From the NCBI RefSeq assembly GCF_003576245.1, contig NZ_QWGA01000003.1, positions 1,054,001 to 1,118,000 of the forward strand: a stretch of 64,000 nucleotides of DNA, in the 5' to 3' direction. Source of the stretch: Henriciella algicola (GTDB taxonomy: Bacteria; Pseudomonadota; Alphaproteobacteria; Caulobacterales; Hyphomonadaceae). Positions 54,490 to 64,000 of this stretch are shown here, in pieces. A model generated the notes under the pieces. It had not been told where the DNA came from. It ran no database searches and saw nothing but the letters and a program-made list of their open reading frames with translations. Numbering within the stretch: position 1 is the first letter of the stretch; each line of letters begins with the position of its first letter. Made by a program: the position numbers and the translations under genes.

Positions 54490-56061
54490 CTAGACGTCCA
54501 GCAGCATACGCTCCGGGTCTTCCAGCGCTTCCTTGACGCGGACGAGGAAGGTCACAGCCTCCTTGCCGTCGACGATGCGGTGGTCATAGGACAGCGCGAG
54601 GTACATCATCGGACGCAGCTCGATTTTGCCATTCACGGCGACCGGGCGCTGCTCGATGCGGTGCATGCCGAGCACGCCGGACTGCGGTGGGTTCAGGATT
54701 GGCGTCGACATCAGCGAGCCATAGACGCCGCCATTCGTGATCGTGAAGGTGCCGCCCTGCATGTCATTGATCGAAAGCTCGCCATCGCGGGCCTTGCGGC
54801 CAAGATTGCCGATCTCTTTCTCGACGCCTGCCAGCGACAGCTCATCACAGTCACGAACAACCGGCACGACGAGGCCGCGATCGGTGCCGACCGCGATGCC
54901 GAGATCATAGAAGTTCTTGTAGATGATGTCCGTGCCGTCGATCTCGGCGTTCACCGCCGGGATTTCTTTCAGCGCGTTGACGCAGGCCTTCACGAAGAAG
55001 CCCATGAAGCCAAGCTTCACATCATGCTTCTCAAGGAAGGCGTCCTTGTAGCGTGAACGAAGGTCCATCACCGCGCTCATGTCGACATCGTTGAATGTCG
55101 TCAGCATCGCGGCGGTGTCCTGCGCCTCTTTCAGGCGGCGGGCGATGGTCTGGCGAAGACGGGTCATCTTCACCCGCTCCTCGCGTGGGCCAATCTCACG
55201 CTGGGCTGAGGCAGCCTGCGGCTTGCTCTCTGCCTTTGGTGCCTGCGCAGCCTTGTTCACGAAGTCGACCGCATCCGCCTTGGTAGCGCGGCCATCGCGG
55301 CCTGTGCCTGGAATGTCCTGAGGGTTCACACCGCCTTCGGCTGCGACGCGGCGTACCGATGGAGAAACCGGACGGTCTTCCTGACCGGAAGCCGACTGAC
55401 CGGTTTCGGCTGGGGTCTGGCTGGTCGTTGCACCTTGGGAAACGCGGGCTTCCTTGGCCACCGTGCCGCCTGCACCGCCGGAAATCCGTGCGATGACAGA
55501 GCCCGGCGTGACCGTGTCACCCGGCGAGACGAGCAGCTCTGCAATCGTGCCATCCGCCGTCGCCGGCACTTCCAGCGCGACCTTGTCAGTCTCGATCTCG
55601 GCAATCGTCTCATCCTTGGAGACCTTGTCGCCGACCTTTTTCAGAAACTCGCCCAGCGTGCCCTCGGTGACGCTTTCGCCCATTGGCGGGACGGTCACAT
55701 CGGTCAGATCACCGCCACCGGATGGGGCACTTGTTTCCTGCTTTGGAGCTTCCTCTTTCGGCTGCTCAGCGCTCTCGGATTTGGCTTCTGCAGGCGCGCT
55801 TTCTTCCTCGGCAGGCGCTTCGCCGCTGCCGCTACCGAGGCGGCCAAGGACCGCGCCGATCTCGACCGTGTCGCCTTCATTGGCGACGATCTCGCTTAGC
55901 GTGCCATCTGCCGTTGCGGCAACCTCAACTGAAACCTTGTCGGTTTCCAGCTCGACCAGAACCTCATCCTTGGAGACCTTGTCGCCAGCTTTCTTGAGCC
56001 ATTGGCCAACAGTGGCCTCCGTCACGCTCTCACCGAGCTGAGGGACTACGATATCAGTCAT
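54490..56061 (-). CDS. sucB: 2-oxoglutarate dehydrogenase E2 with two lipoyl domains
   Basis: The 523-residue dihydrolipoyllysine succinyltransferase has two lipoyl domains rather than the usual one: lipoyl lysines K42 ([10 protein letters not shown]) and K160 ([10 protein letters not shown]). An Ala/Glu/Ser-rich linker lies between them, followed by an E3-binding domain (about 233-268) and the catalytic core (about 290-520) ending in [11 protein letters not shown]. Typical SucB is about 400-420 residues. It passes succinyl groups to CoA in the TCA cycle complex. It follows sucA by 30 bases. No E3 (lpd) gene is in the window. Confidence 0.95.
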   Translation of the reverse strand: MTDIVVPQLGESVTEATVGQWLKKAGDKVSKDEVLVELETDKVSVEVAATADGTLSEIVANEGDTVEIGAVLGRLGSGSGEAPAEEESAPAEAKSESAEQPKEEAPKQETSAPSGGGDLTDVTVPPMGESVTEGTLGEFLKKVGDKVSKDETIAEIETDKVALEVPATADGTIAELLVSPGDTVTPGSVIARISGGAGGTVAKEARVSQGATTSQTPAETGQSASGQEDRPVSPSVRRVAAEGGVNPQDIPGTGRDGRATKADAVDFVNKAAQAPKAESKPQAASAQREIGPREERVKMTRLRQTIARRLKEAQDTAAMLTTFNDVDMSAVMDLRSRYKDAFLEKHDVKLGFMGFFVKACVNALKEIPAVNAEIDGTDIIYKNFYDLGIAVGTDRGLVVPVVRDCDELSLAGVEKEIGNLGRKARDGELSINDMQGGTFTITNGGVYGSLMSTPILNPPQSGVLGMHRIEQRPVAVNGKIELRPMMYLALSYDHRIVDGKEAVTFLVRVKEALEDPERMLLDV

Positions 56062-56091
56062 ATGCTTCCGTTTCCGTTAGATTCGTTCAGG

Positions 56092-59000
56092 TCAGGCGGA
56101 AACGATGCTGTCTTCGACCGGCTGGTCACCCAGCGCGGCTGCGATGAGAGCATCCTTTTCCTTGTTATGTTGTGAAAGTAGGCCGGTTGCCGTGGCTGCC
56201 GATGGTGGGCGGCCCGCATATTTTGGACGCGGGTTACGAACACCGGCCTGGTTGGCGGTCCATTCGATCTCGTCGCGCATGAAGGTCCAGCCGCCCATAT
56301 TGCGCGGCTCTTCCTGGCACCACACCATCTCGGCGCCTGGGAAACGCTTCAATTCGGCGATCAGCGACTTGCGCGGCACCGGATAGAATTGCTCGATGCG
56401 CAGCAGATAGACATCATCCGTGCCAGCTTCCTCACGCGCTTCGAACAGGTCGTAATAGACCTTGCCCGAACACATGACGACGCGGCGGATCTTGCTGTCC
56501 TCAGCCAGTTTCACCTTGCCCTCACGGCCCGGCGTTTCCGCGTCATCCCAGAGGATACGGTGGAAGGAAGACTTCGTGTTGAGGTCATCCAACGTCGAGG
56601 TCGCCAGCTTGTGACGCAGAAGCGATTTCGGCGTCATGATGATCAGCGGTTTGCGGAAGTCGCGGTGGATCTGGCGGCGCAGCGCGTGGAAATAGTTGGC
56701 TGGCGTCGTCAGGTTCACGACCTGCATATTATCTTCGGCGCACATTTGCAGGAAGCGCTCAAGACGCGCCGAGCTGTGCTCAGGGCCCTGGCCTTCATAG
56801 CCATGCGGCAGAAGGCAGACGAGACCGCTCATCCGCAGCCATTTACGCTCTGCCGAGGAAATGAACTGGTCGAAGAAGACCTGCGCCCCGTTGGAGAAGT
56901 CACCAAACTGCGCTTCCCAGAGGGTCAGGCAGTTCGGGTCAGCCAGCGAATAACCATACTCATAACCAAGCACCGCCTCTTCAGAGAGAAGCGAGTCGAT
57001 GACTTCGTAATGGGCAGCGCCATTTCCGAGATTGTTCAGCGGCGTATAGCGCTCGCCGCTCGCCTGATCGACGAAGTGGCTGTGGCGCTGCGAGAAGGTA
57101 CCCCGGCCCGAGTCCTGACCGGACAGGCGAACCGGGAAACCCTCATCGAGCAGGGTCGCAAAGGCAAGATGCTCTGCCGTCGCCCAGTCGAGGCCCTGAC
57201 CTGATTCGATCGCCTCACGGCGGCCATCAATCACGCGGCGCAGCGTCTTGTGAATGTCGACATTGTCCGGAACCGTGGTGAGGACCTCCCCAATTTCCTT
57301 GAGCTTCTTGACCGCAACACCGGTCTTGCCACGGCGCTCGTCATCCTCAGGCAGGCCGAGACCTGACCATTCACCATCCAGCCAGTCGGCCTTGGTGACT
57401 TCGAGCGTCTTGCCGTCATCAAAGGCCTTGTCGAGGAAGTCCTCGAAATCCTTGATCTGTGCGGCGACTTCGTCTGCAGTGACGAGGCCCTCATCAACGA
57501 GGCGCGACGCATAGATCTCGCGGGTCGATTCGTGGCCCTTGATCTTGGTGTACATGACCGGCTGGGTGAACATCGGTTCGTCACCCTCATTGTGGCCAAA
57601 CCGGCGATAGCAGAACATGTCGATGACAACGTCCTTGCCGAATTTCTGGCGGTACTCGGTCGCGACCTTCGCGCAATAGGTGACCGCTTCAGGGTCATCA
57701 CCGTTCACGTGGAAAATCGGCGCCTGCACCATCAGCGCAACGTCTGACGGGTAAGGCGACGAACGCGAATACATCGGGCTGGTCGTGAAGCCGATTTGGT
57801 TGTTCACGATGAAGTGGATCGTGCCGCCCGTGCGATAGCCAGCAAGGCCCGACAGCGCGAAACACTCAGACACAACGCCCTGGCCGGCAAAGGCCGCATC
57901 ACCGTGCAACAGAAGCGGCAGCTTGTGCGAACGGTCCAGCGTGCCGGTCTCTTCGGCTTCCATCGCCTGCTTGGCGCGGGTCCGGCCAAGAACGACAGGG
58001 TTCACCGCCTCAAGGTGAGACGGGTTGGCGTTCATGGTCAGGTGGACTTCATTTCCATCAAAGGCGCGGTCCGAAGACGCGCCGAGGTGGTATTTCACGT
58101 CGCCAGACCCAAAGCCTTCAGCGCCCTGCGTTGAGCCGCCCTGGAATTCGTGGAAGATCTTCTCATACGGCTTGCCCATGACGGCAGCCAGCATGTTGAG
58201 GCGGCCGCGGTGCGGCATGCCGACAACGATCTCGTTTACACCGAGGGCGCCGCCGCGCTTGATGATCTGCTCCAGCGCCGGAACGGCCGCTTCGCCGCCA
58301 TCAAGGCCGAAGCGCTTGGTGCCGGGATAACGACGGTGAAGGAAGCGCTCAAAGGTTTCCGCTTCGATCAGCTTGGTCAGGATCGCCTTCTTGCCTTCGG
58401 GGGTAAAGGCAACGCCCTTGTCCGGGCCTTCGATACGTTCCTGCAGCCACGACTTCTCCTCAGGATTGGAGATGTGCTGGAACTCGATACCGATCGTCGA
58501 ACAATAGGTCCGCTTCAGGATGTCGACCATTTCCGGAATGGTCGCGTAATCGAGGCCGAGATAGCCGTCGATATAGATGCGGCGGTCCATGTCCGCGTCC
58601 GTGAAGCCGTAATTTGCCGGCTCGAGCTCTGGATGATCGACATCGTTCTCGATCGCCAGCGGGTCGAGGTTCGCCGCGAGGTGACCACGAACCCGGTACG
58701 CACGGATCATCATCAGCGCGCGGATCGAATCCTTCACCGCATCGGCGACATCCTCAGCCGTTGCGGCTGGCTTGTCGGACTTGATCTTCTCCTTGAGCTT
58801 CGGCTCAAGCAGCGTCCAGTTGCCATCAAAGGCTGCGACCTGTTCGGCGTCCGCCGGTTTGGGCCAGCGATCGCGCTTCCAGCTCGCCCCGTCCGCATTG
58901 CGCGTAGACGCTTCTTCCTCGTCGCCGAGCGCGGCAAAGAAGTCGCGCCAGCTTTCGGGCACGGAGTTAGGGTTGCGCGCATACGCAGCCTGCATCTTTT

Positions 59001-59100
59001 CGATCCAGACTGCGCTGCCGCCATACAAGAACGCGGTTTCCAGCATCGCGCTGTTCTGTGCGCTCCGCTTGCCCGAAATCGGGGAACCGTCATCAGCCAT
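56092..59100 (-). CDS. sucA: 2-oxoglutarate dehydrogenase E1 component
   Basis: The 1002-residue thiamine diphosphate enzyme has the SucA N-terminus FLYGGSAVWIEKMQAAYARNP, then AYRVRGHLAANLDPL, GMPHRGRLNML, the thiamine diphosphate region HGDAAFAGQGVVSE and the E2-interacting C-terminus GGWTFMRDEIEW. It decarboxylates 2-oxoglutarate and loads succinyl onto SucB. It lies 92 bases after sucD. Confidence 0.97.
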   Translation of the reverse strand: MADDGSPISGKRSAQNSAMLETAFLYGGSAVWIEKMQAAYARNPNSVPESWRDFFAALGDEEEASTRNADGASWKRDRWPKPADAEQVAAFDGNWTLLEPKLKEKIKSDKPAATAEDVADAVKDSIRALMMIRAYRVRGHLAANLDPLAIENDVDHPELEPANYGFTDADMDRRIYIDGYLGLDYATIPEMVDILKRTYCSTIGIEFQHISNPEEKSWLQERIEGPDKGVAFTPEGKKAILTKLIEAETFERFLHRRYPGTKRFGLDGGEAAVPALEQIIKRGGALGVNEIVVGMPHRGRLNMLAAVMGKPYEKIFHEFQGGSTQGAEGFGSGDVKYHLGASSDRAFDGNEVHLTMNANPSHLEAVNPVVLGRTRAKQAMEAEETGTLDRSHKLPLLLHGDAAFAGQGVVSECFALSGLAGYRTGGTIHFIVNNQIGFTTSPMYSRSSPYPSDVALMVQAPIFHVNGDDPEAVTYCAKVATEYRQKFGKDVVIDMFCYRRFGHNEGDEPMFTQPVMYTKIKGHESTREIYASRLVDEGLVTADEVAAQIKDFEDFLDKAFDDGKTLEVTKADWLDGEWSGLGLPEDDERRGKTGVAVKKLKEIGEVLTTVPDNVDIHKTLRRVIDGRREAIESGQGLDWATAEHLAFATLLDEGFPVRLSGQDSGRGTFSQRHSHFVDQASGERYTPLNNLGNGAAHYEVIDSLLSEEAVLGYEYGYSLADPNCLTLWEAQFGDFSNGAQVFFDQFISSAERKWLRMSGLVCLLPHGYEGQGPEHSSARLERFLQMCAEDNMQVVNLTTPANYFHALRRQIHRDFRKPLIIMTPKSLLRHKLATSTLDDLNTKSSFHRILWDDAETPGREGKVKLAEDSKIRRVVMCSGKVYYDLFEAREEAGTDDVYLLRIEQFYPVPRKSLIAELKRFPGAEMVWCQEEPRNMGGWTFMRDEIEWTANQAGVRNPRPKYAGRPPSAATATGLLSQHNKEKDALIAAALGDQPVEDSIVSA

Positions 59101-59192
59101 GGTATATACCGTCCTGTTGCTTCACTGGACGGCCCGGCGGGGTCGTTTTATTGGCCTCGTCTGGCCGCCATTCGGACACTTAGTATCCGGGG

Positions 59193-60095
59193 CTATCCTT
59201 TCAAAACCTCTACCATGGTATCGCCGAGACGCGCAGGGCTCGGAGACACCTTGATGCCAGCCGATTCCATGGCTTCGATCTTGGAAGGGGCATCGCCCTT
59301 GCCGCCCGAAACGATAGCGCCAGCATGGCCCATCGTGCGGCCCGGAGGCGCCGTGCGGCCAGCGATAAAGCCAACCATTGGCTTCTTGCGGCCCTTCTTG
59401 GCTTCGTCCTTGAGGAATTGTGCAGCTTCTTCTTCAGCAGAGCCGCCGATCTCGCCAATCATGATGATCTGCTTGGTCTCGTCGTCTGCGAGGAAAAGCT
59501 CCAGCACGTCGATGAAGTTAGTGCCATTGACCGGGTCGCCGCCGATGCCGACAGCCGTCGTCTGGCCAAGGCCAGCATTCGAGGTCTGGAACACCGCTTC
59601 ATAGGTCAGCGTGCCCGAACGGGAAACGACGCCGACAGAGCCCTTCTTGAAGATCTTGCCCGGCATGATGCCGATCTTGCACTGCTCAGGGGTCAGGACG
59701 CCTGGGCAGTTCGGGCCGATGAGGCGCGACTTGGAATTGGCGAGCTTCGCCTTCACGCGCACCATGTCCATGACTGGCACACCTTCGGTGATACAAGTGA
59801 TGAGTTCGATGCCTGCGTCGATGGCTTCTTCAATCGCAGCAGCTGCGCCGGCTGGCGGCACATAGATCACGGATGCGTTTGCGCCGGTGGCTTCCTTGGC
59901 TTCGCCTGCAGTCGCGTAGATCGGCAGTTCGGTGCCATTGTCGGCGGTCCATTTCTGGCCAGCCTTCTTCGGGTGCGTGCCGGCAACCATCTTGGTGCCG
60001 TAATATTCGAGCGCCTGGTTGGTGTGGAACGAACCGGTATTGCCGGTCAGGCCCTGCACGATGACTTTGGTATTCGAGTCGATGAGAATGGACAT
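59193..60095 (-). CDS. sucD: Succinyl-CoA synthetase alpha subunit
   Basis: The 300-residue subunit has the CoA site [29 protein letters not shown] and the phospho-histidine region [14 protein letters not shown]. With SucC it converts succinyl-CoA to succinate with ATP or GTP formation. It follows sucC after 60 bases; a GC inverted repeat lies in that gap. Confidence 0.97.
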   Translation of the reverse strand: MSILIDSNTKVIVQGLTGNTGSFHTNQALEYYGTKMVAGTHPKKAGQKWTADNGTELPIYATAGEAKEATGANASVIYVPPAGAAAAIEEAIDAGIELITCITEGVPVMDMVRVKAKLANSKSRLIGPNCPGVLTPEQCKIGIMPGKIFKKGSVGVVSRSGTLTYEAVFQTSNAGLGQTTAVGIGGDPVNGTNFIDVLELFLADDETKQIIMIGEIGGSAEEEAAQFLKDEAKKGRKKPMVGFIAGRTAPPGRTMGHAGAIVSGGKGDAPSKIEAMESAGIKVSPSPARLGDTMVEVLKG

Positions 60096-60155
60096 GGATA
60101 AGGTCCCTGAAATCTTTGGGTCGCGCCCTCAGGCGCGCGAAAAAACGTTTAAGCT

Positions 60156-61349
60156 CTAGCCTTTGATCGCTTCGGTGATCTTCTTGGCCGCATCGTCGAG
60201 ATCGTCGGCAGGGATCACATTGAGACCCGAATTCTTGATGATGGACTTGCCCTCATCGACATTCGTGCCTTCCAGGCGAACGACCAGCGGCACACCAAGG
60301 TTGGTTTCCTTGACCGCAGCGATCACGCCTTCAGCGATGACGTCACACTTCATGATGCCGCCAAAGATGTTCACGAGGATGCCCTTCACGTTCGGGTCCT
60401 TCATGATGATCTTGAAGGCTGCTGCGACCTTCTCCTTGTTGGCGCCGCCGCCAACGTCACAGAAGTTCGCTGGCTCTTCACCGTAGAGCTTGATGATGTC
60501 CATCGTCGCCATGGCGAGGCCTGCACCGTTCACCATGCAGCCAATCGTGCCGTCGAGCGCGATATAGGCGAGGTCCCATTCGGACGCCTCGATTTCCTTC
60601 TCGTCTTCCTCGGTCTTGTCGCGGAGTTCCACGATGTCCGGGTGACGGAAAAGCGCGTTGCCGTCGAAAGACACCTTGGCGTCGAGAACGCGCAGGTGGC
60701 CGTCTTCCATGACGATCAGCGGGTTGATCTCGAGCATGGACATGTCCTTCTCCGTGAACGCCTTGTAGAGCGTCGGGAAGAGTTTCATGCCGTCTGCGCG
60801 TGCGTCGCCTTCAAGCTTCAGCGCGTCGCAAAGCTGCTCGCTATCCTTGTCGGTGACACCGGCGATCGGGTCGATCGGAAGGGTCAGGATCTTTTCTGGC
60901 GTGGAGTGCGCGACTTCCTCGATGTCCATGCCGCCTTCAGTCGATGCGACGAAAGCCGGCTTGCCGGTTGCGCGGTCGATCAGGACAGAGAGGTAAAGCT
61001 CACGCGAGATGTCTGCGCCGTCTTCAATGTAGAGGCGGTTGACCTGCTTGCCGTCCTTGTTGGTCTGGGCCGTGACAAGGTGGTTGCCGAACATCGCCTT
61101 GGCGTGGCTGATCGCTTCTTCCTTGGAGAAAGCAAGGCGAACGCCGCCTTTTTCACCCGCAGCTGATTCCACGAATTTGCCTTTGCCGCGTCCACCTGCG
61201 TGGATCTGGCTTTTGACGACCCAGAGCGGTCCAGGCAGCTGGTCGACAGCCTTCTCCACTTCGTCGATCGAAAGCACGGGCGCACCGTTCGCAACGGGCG
61301 CACCATAGGACTTCAGCACGGCCTTGGCCTGATATTCGTGAATGTTCAT
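60156..61349 (-). CDS. sucC: Succinyl-CoA synthetase beta subunit
   Basis: The 397-residue ATP-grasp subunit begins [22 protein letters not shown], with [24 protein letters not shown] and [19 protein letters not shown]. It is the first gene of the sucC-sucD-sucA-sucB operon, which ends in a terminator by pyk. Confidence 0.97.
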   Translation of the reverse strand: MNIHEYQAKAVLKSYGAPVANGAPVLSIDEVEKAVDQLPGPLWVVKSQIHAGGRGKGKFVESAAGEKGGVRLAFSKEEAISHAKAMFGNHLVTAQTNKDGKQVNRLYIEDGADISRELYLSVLIDRATGKPAFVASTEGGMDIEEVAHSTPEKILTLPIDPIAGVTDKDSEQLCDALKLEGDARADGMKLFPTLYKAFTEKDMSMLEINPLIVMEDGHLRVLDAKVSFDGNALFRHPDIVELRDKTEEDEKEIEASEWDLAYIALDGTIGCMVNGAGLAMATMDIIKLYGEEPANFCDVGGGANKEKVAAAFKIIMKDPNVKGILVNIFGGIMKCDVIAEGVIAAVKETNLGVPLVVRLEGTNVDEGKSIIKNSGLNVIPADDLDDAAKKITEAIKG

Positions 61350-61425
61350 GGGGGAAATAAGCCTCTTTGATATCGTCGGCGGGAGTGGGACGCGAAGCGC
61401 GCACCACCGCTCAGAAACTCGTGGC

Positions 61426-61453
61426 CTTATAACACTGAGAATTTACGGCGCAA
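61426..61453 (-). promoter_or_regulatory. Predicted promoter of the sucCDAB operon
   Basis: On the minus strand TTGCGC (61448-61453) and TATAAG (61426-61431) are separated by 16 bases, about 75 bases upstream of the sucC ATG. Only a sequence match. Confidence 0.35.
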
Positions 61454-61486
61454 CCGGATGGGTCCAGAACCCGGACCAAGCCATTC

Positions 61487-62725
61487 CTACTCGGTTCTCG
61501 GGTCGATTTCGCCCGTAGATGCTGTGCTTGGCAGCGTAATCTTCCACGGCTCCTGTGCTTCCTTGGGCACATCCTGCCGCTTTGTGCGCCTGTACATCAT
61601 TGCCACAGCCAGAATTGCTGAACTAATCGCGGCAAGAAGAAACAGTCCGCCCTCGGTAAATGGCATCCGGAAGGCATAACCAGAGAGCGGCGGCCCGATG
61701 ACCGACCCTGCCGCCCAGACAAAAAGCAGCCCCGACATGACCCGCGAAATCTGCGCGGTATCAGACCGGTCGATCGCATGTGCGACACCGATGCCATAGA
61801 AGGACAGCGACCCGGCGCCCCAGACCGCCAGCGTGATCAGGATCCAGTTCTCCGGCATGCGTGGGAGAAGCCCTAGCACAAGCGCAGCTATGGCTGACAC
61901 CGCGCCCATGACGGCGATCACCACGCGACGGTCCATATGGTCGGAAATACGGCCCGCCGGCCACTGGCTGATCAGTCCGCCCGTCCAGACGGCTGCCGCA
62001 GCGATCGCGGCTGCGCCTGTCGCGCCGCCCGAAACACCCTGCAGCGCCACGCCCGCATAGAGCGGCAGGAGCGCCAGCGTGCCACTATTGATAAGGCCCG
62101 CGAGAAACACCGAGATCACCGCCGATGGCGCAATGTCGAACAGGCGCTTGAAGGGCAGCGGTTCGACACTCGGCGCAGGCGGCTCCCCGCGCCTTGTCAG
62201 GCAGACCGGCAGCAGCGACAGGCAGAGGAACATCGCGCACCAGAGATATGGCCGGAAATCCACCGGCGCGAGCCCGGCCACAAAGAACGGCCCTGCCATC
62301 AGCGCGAATTTGGCAATCAGGTGATAGAAGCCGCTGACACTGCCCCGGTTCTTCACCGAGACGGTCGAGCCAAGCCACGCCTCGATGCTGGAAAACATCC
62401 ACGCAAAGGCCGCGCCCTGCAGGATACGCACAAATGTCCAGCTCCAGGGGTCGAGCGCCAGCTGCATGACCAGCACGCTCGCGCCGCAGGTCGCCGCCGC
62501 CGCCGAAAACACGCGGATATTGCCGAACAGGATGACCGCATTGCTGGCCGTATAGGCCCCGACCATGAAGCCGAGCGCGTAAACGGCTGCAATCGCACCG
62601 ATAAGGCCCGGGCTGACACCCAGCGTCTCAAGGCCGAGCGGGGTGACCACACTGAGGATACCGCCCCCAAGCTGAAGGAAGGCAGCGGCTGCAATCAGCG
62701 CCCAGACATTGCGGTAATCGCTCAT
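61487..62725 (-). CDS. Major facilitator superfamily transporter
   Basis: The 412-residue protein has about twelve hydrophobic helices and the MFS loop motif AGRISDHMDRRVV between helices of the second half. The first-half sequence YALGFMVGAYTASNAVILFG and SSIEAWLGSTVSVKNRG resembles the YcaD-type branch. Substrate and direction are unknown. It lies upstream of sucC on the same strand but is separated by its own 137-base spacer. Confidence 0.85.
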   Translation of the reverse strand: MSDYRNVWALIAAAAFLQLGGGILSVVTPLGLETLGVSPGLIGAIAAVYALGFMVGAYTASNAVILFGNIRVFSAAAATCGASVLVMQLALDPWSWTFVRILQGAAFAWMFSSIEAWLGSTVSVKNRGSVSGFYHLIAKFALMAGPFFVAGLAPVDFRPYLWCAMFLCLSLLPVCLTRRGEPPAPSVEPLPFKRLFDIAPSAVISVFLAGLINSGTLALLPLYAGVALQGVSGGATGAAAIAAAAVWTGGLISQWPAGRISDHMDRRVVIAVMGAVSAIAALVLGLLPRMPENWILITLAVWGAGSLSFYGIGVAHAIDRSDTAQISRVMSGLLFVWAAGSVIGPPLSGYAFRMPFTEGGLFLLAAISSAILAVAMMYRRTKRQDVPKEAQEPWKITLPSTASTGEIDPRTE

Positions 62726-62780
62726 GGCAGACCGGGCTCCTTCAGGGCCCCTCTCGGTGTGGCTTGGCGTTCAGCCGGGC

Positions 62781-63968
62781 TTATTCCACGCCAATGTCAC
62801 CAAATGCAATGTCGTTTTGGCGCACCGTCTGCCCTTCATTGTCCTTCAGCAGGAAACTCAGGCTGCGACCTTCCCAGTCGATTTCCACGACGCCGTAATT
62901 CTCTGGCGGAAACGCTGCGCCGACCTGGCGCTCATCCATCTCATCGCTCTCGGTCGCAAAGGACACGTTGAGCGAGGACGCGGTCAGCTCATTGGCTTCA
63001 TAGGGCAGCACGCCGGCCTCTTCATAGATGAAGCCGGTATGGCGGTCGCCCGTCAGAAAGACGACACCGCCCGCCTCTGTGCTCTTCACCATGTCGAACA
63101 GGCGCTGGCGTTCATCAGGCAGCTTGTCCCAGGATTCCCAGCCATGCACCGTCGGCAGGACCTGAATGGACGACACGATAAAGCGAAGGTCAGCCGGATC
63201 CTGCAGACGGTTCTGCAGCCAGGTCCACTGCGCACTGCCCAGCATGTCCTGATAGCTGCCTTCCGGCGCCGGCATGTAACGCTCCTTGCCGGGCGCATTG
63301 TACTGGTCTGTCGCCGTCAGGTCAGAGCGGAAGAACCGCGTGTCCAGCATGATGACCTGCACACGCTGGCCTTCCGGCCCGAAGGTACGAGCATAATACG
63401 TGCCCGGCCACTGGCCGACATCCTCGTCGCCAAGGCCCCAGAAGGTCTCGTGGATCATCTCGGCATAGTCGCGAAACGGGAAATGCTTGCCGCCATCATT
63501 GGCGCCGTAATCATGGTCATCCCAGGCCACCATCATCGGGAACTTGGCCCGCACCGCCTGGAATTCCGCGCTCTCTGCAAGGTCTGCGAAGCTTTCACGC
63601 AGCTCGTCGAGCTCCGGCTGGTTATTGGCATAGTCGCGGCCATCACGGTCGCCATAGACATTGTCGCCAATCATCAGGAACAGGTCGGCCTCTTCCCCGG
63701 CCAGAGTCGACAGGGTCGGGCTGGCCTTCTCTTCATCATTGCAGGACGCCAGCAGTACACGCGTCAGCGGCTCGCTCAGCGGCAGGGACACGCCTTCCGG
63801 CGCCTGCGGCAGGCTCGCCGGATCAATCGTCGCATAATAGCGGTTCAGCGCCTCGACGGCGCTCTCAGGTTCACCCTCAAACAGGTCTGACAGGACGGGA
63901 GGTGCGCTTTGTGTCGCGCAAGAGACAAGCCCGAAGGCTCCGATGACAGCCAGAGAGCTGAGACGCAT
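62781..63968 (-). CDS. PhoD-type alkaline phosphatase D lipoprotein
   Basis: The 395-residue protein has a lipoprotein signal with lipobox LVSC and a metallophosphatase core of the PhoD family: LLASCNDEE, LFLMIGDNVYGD, MVAWDDHDYGANDGG, VIMLDTRFFRSDL and VFLTGDRHTGFIYEE. These supply the iron and calcium ligands of PhoD. It should be anchored in the envelope and release phosphate from phosphodiesters. The ATG at 63968 is preferred over an in-frame GTG at 63986 because a GAAAGGG precedes it. Confidence 0.88.
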   Translation of the reverse strand: MRLSSLAVIGAFGLVSCATQSAPPVLSDLFEGEPESAVEALNRYYATIDPASLPQAPEGVSLPLSEPLTRVLLASCNDEEKASPTLSTLAGEEADLFLMIGDNVYGDRDGRDYANNQPELDELRESFADLAESAEFQAVRAKFPMMVAWDDHDYGANDGGKHFPFRDYAEMIHETFWGLGDEDVGQWPGTYYARTFGPEGQRVQVIMLDTRFFRSDLTATDQYNAPGKERYMPAPEGSYQDMLGSAQWTWLQNRLQDPADLRFIVSSIQVLPTVHGWESWDKLPDERQRLFDMVKSTEAGGVVFLTGDRHTGFIYEEAGVLPYEANELTASSLNVSFATESDEMDERQVGAAFPPENYGVVEIDWEGRSLSFLLKDNEGQTVRQNDIAFGDIGVE

Positions 63969-64000
63969 GAGGAGAGACCCTTTCACTATACCTAGACGCC

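Noticed and set aside
60123-60141. Terminator in the sucC-sucD gap
   Set aside because: A GC inverted repeat is present, but the T-run precedes it on the minus strand, so it does not form a standard terminator for the operon.

Overview
The window looks like a core-chromosome segment of a stalked or dimorphic alphaproteobacterium. Caulobacterales, and most likely Hyphomonadaceae-like, is an inference from gene content. The evidence is high GC, many 4-bp start/stop overlaps, the cell-cycle genes rcdA (partial at the left edge) and trcR (DUF1013), families typical of Alphaproteobacteria (DUF1192, DUF1178, DUF4164, COX4_pro_2, DUF6768), and the order secA / ppiC-argJ-mutT. I see no rRNA, tRNA, CRISPR array, insertion sequence, prophage or plasmid gene. 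The annotated genes have similar composition, with no obvious horizontally acquired island.

Layout. 1-8.5 kb: rcdA and a DUF1192 protein diverge from a quinone oxidoreductase. Then come a PAS-receiver protein, pantothenate kinase, trcR, an NDUFAF5-type methyltransferase whose start codon overlaps that of the divergent comF, grxC, a DUF1178 protein, a cytochrome oxidase subunit IV-like protein and an epoxide hydrolase. 8.6-15.5 kb: a very short Flp-pilin gene sits at the end of the ppiC-argJ-mutT operon, which diverges from secA; a lipoprotein class A beta-lactamase follows. 15.5-22.7 kb: a mechanosensitive-type channel, an acyltransferase, a receiver-like protein with Glu in place of the phosphorylated Asp, a membrane GGDEF-EAL protein, a rhomboid protease and ZapE. 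22.7-28.8 kb: rpmE, an ABC exporter, suhB, efp, thiE, a GST and a DUF1272 protein.

28.8-37.7 kb: a central carbon block on the minus strand (tkt, an ABA4-like membrane gene, gap, pgk, class I aldolase), with a DUF4164-zapA-glycosyltransferase operon diverging from tkt, then gpmA. 39.6-45 kb: a cell-wall and RNA-decay operon (envC-like, ctpA, yibQ-like, rppH, hydrolase). 46.2-48.6 kb: ftsE-ftsX-plsC. 48.8-52.8 kb: an HD protein, a DNA glycosylase, an HNH nuclease, a very acidic secreted protein and an ECF sigma/DUF6768 pair. 52.8-61.4 kb: pyruvate kinase converges on the TCA operon sucC-sucD-sucA-sucB, whose E2 has two lipoyl domains. 61.5-64 kb: an MFS transporter and a PhoD-type lipoprotein.

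Functionally, the window joins lower glycolysis and part of the pentose or Calvin pathway (tkt, fba, pgk, gap, gpmA, pyk) to the TCA cycle (sucABCD), and carries much of the division and envelope-remodelling set (zapA, zapE, ftsEX, EnvC-like, CtpA). No complete new defence or biosynthetic system is visible. The most interesting signals are small: intergenic palindromic elements with compensatory base changes, a stem-loop abutting the yibQ Shine-Dalgarno, the Glu receiver, the orphan Flp pilin, a head-to-head start-codon overlap and the double-lipoyl E2.
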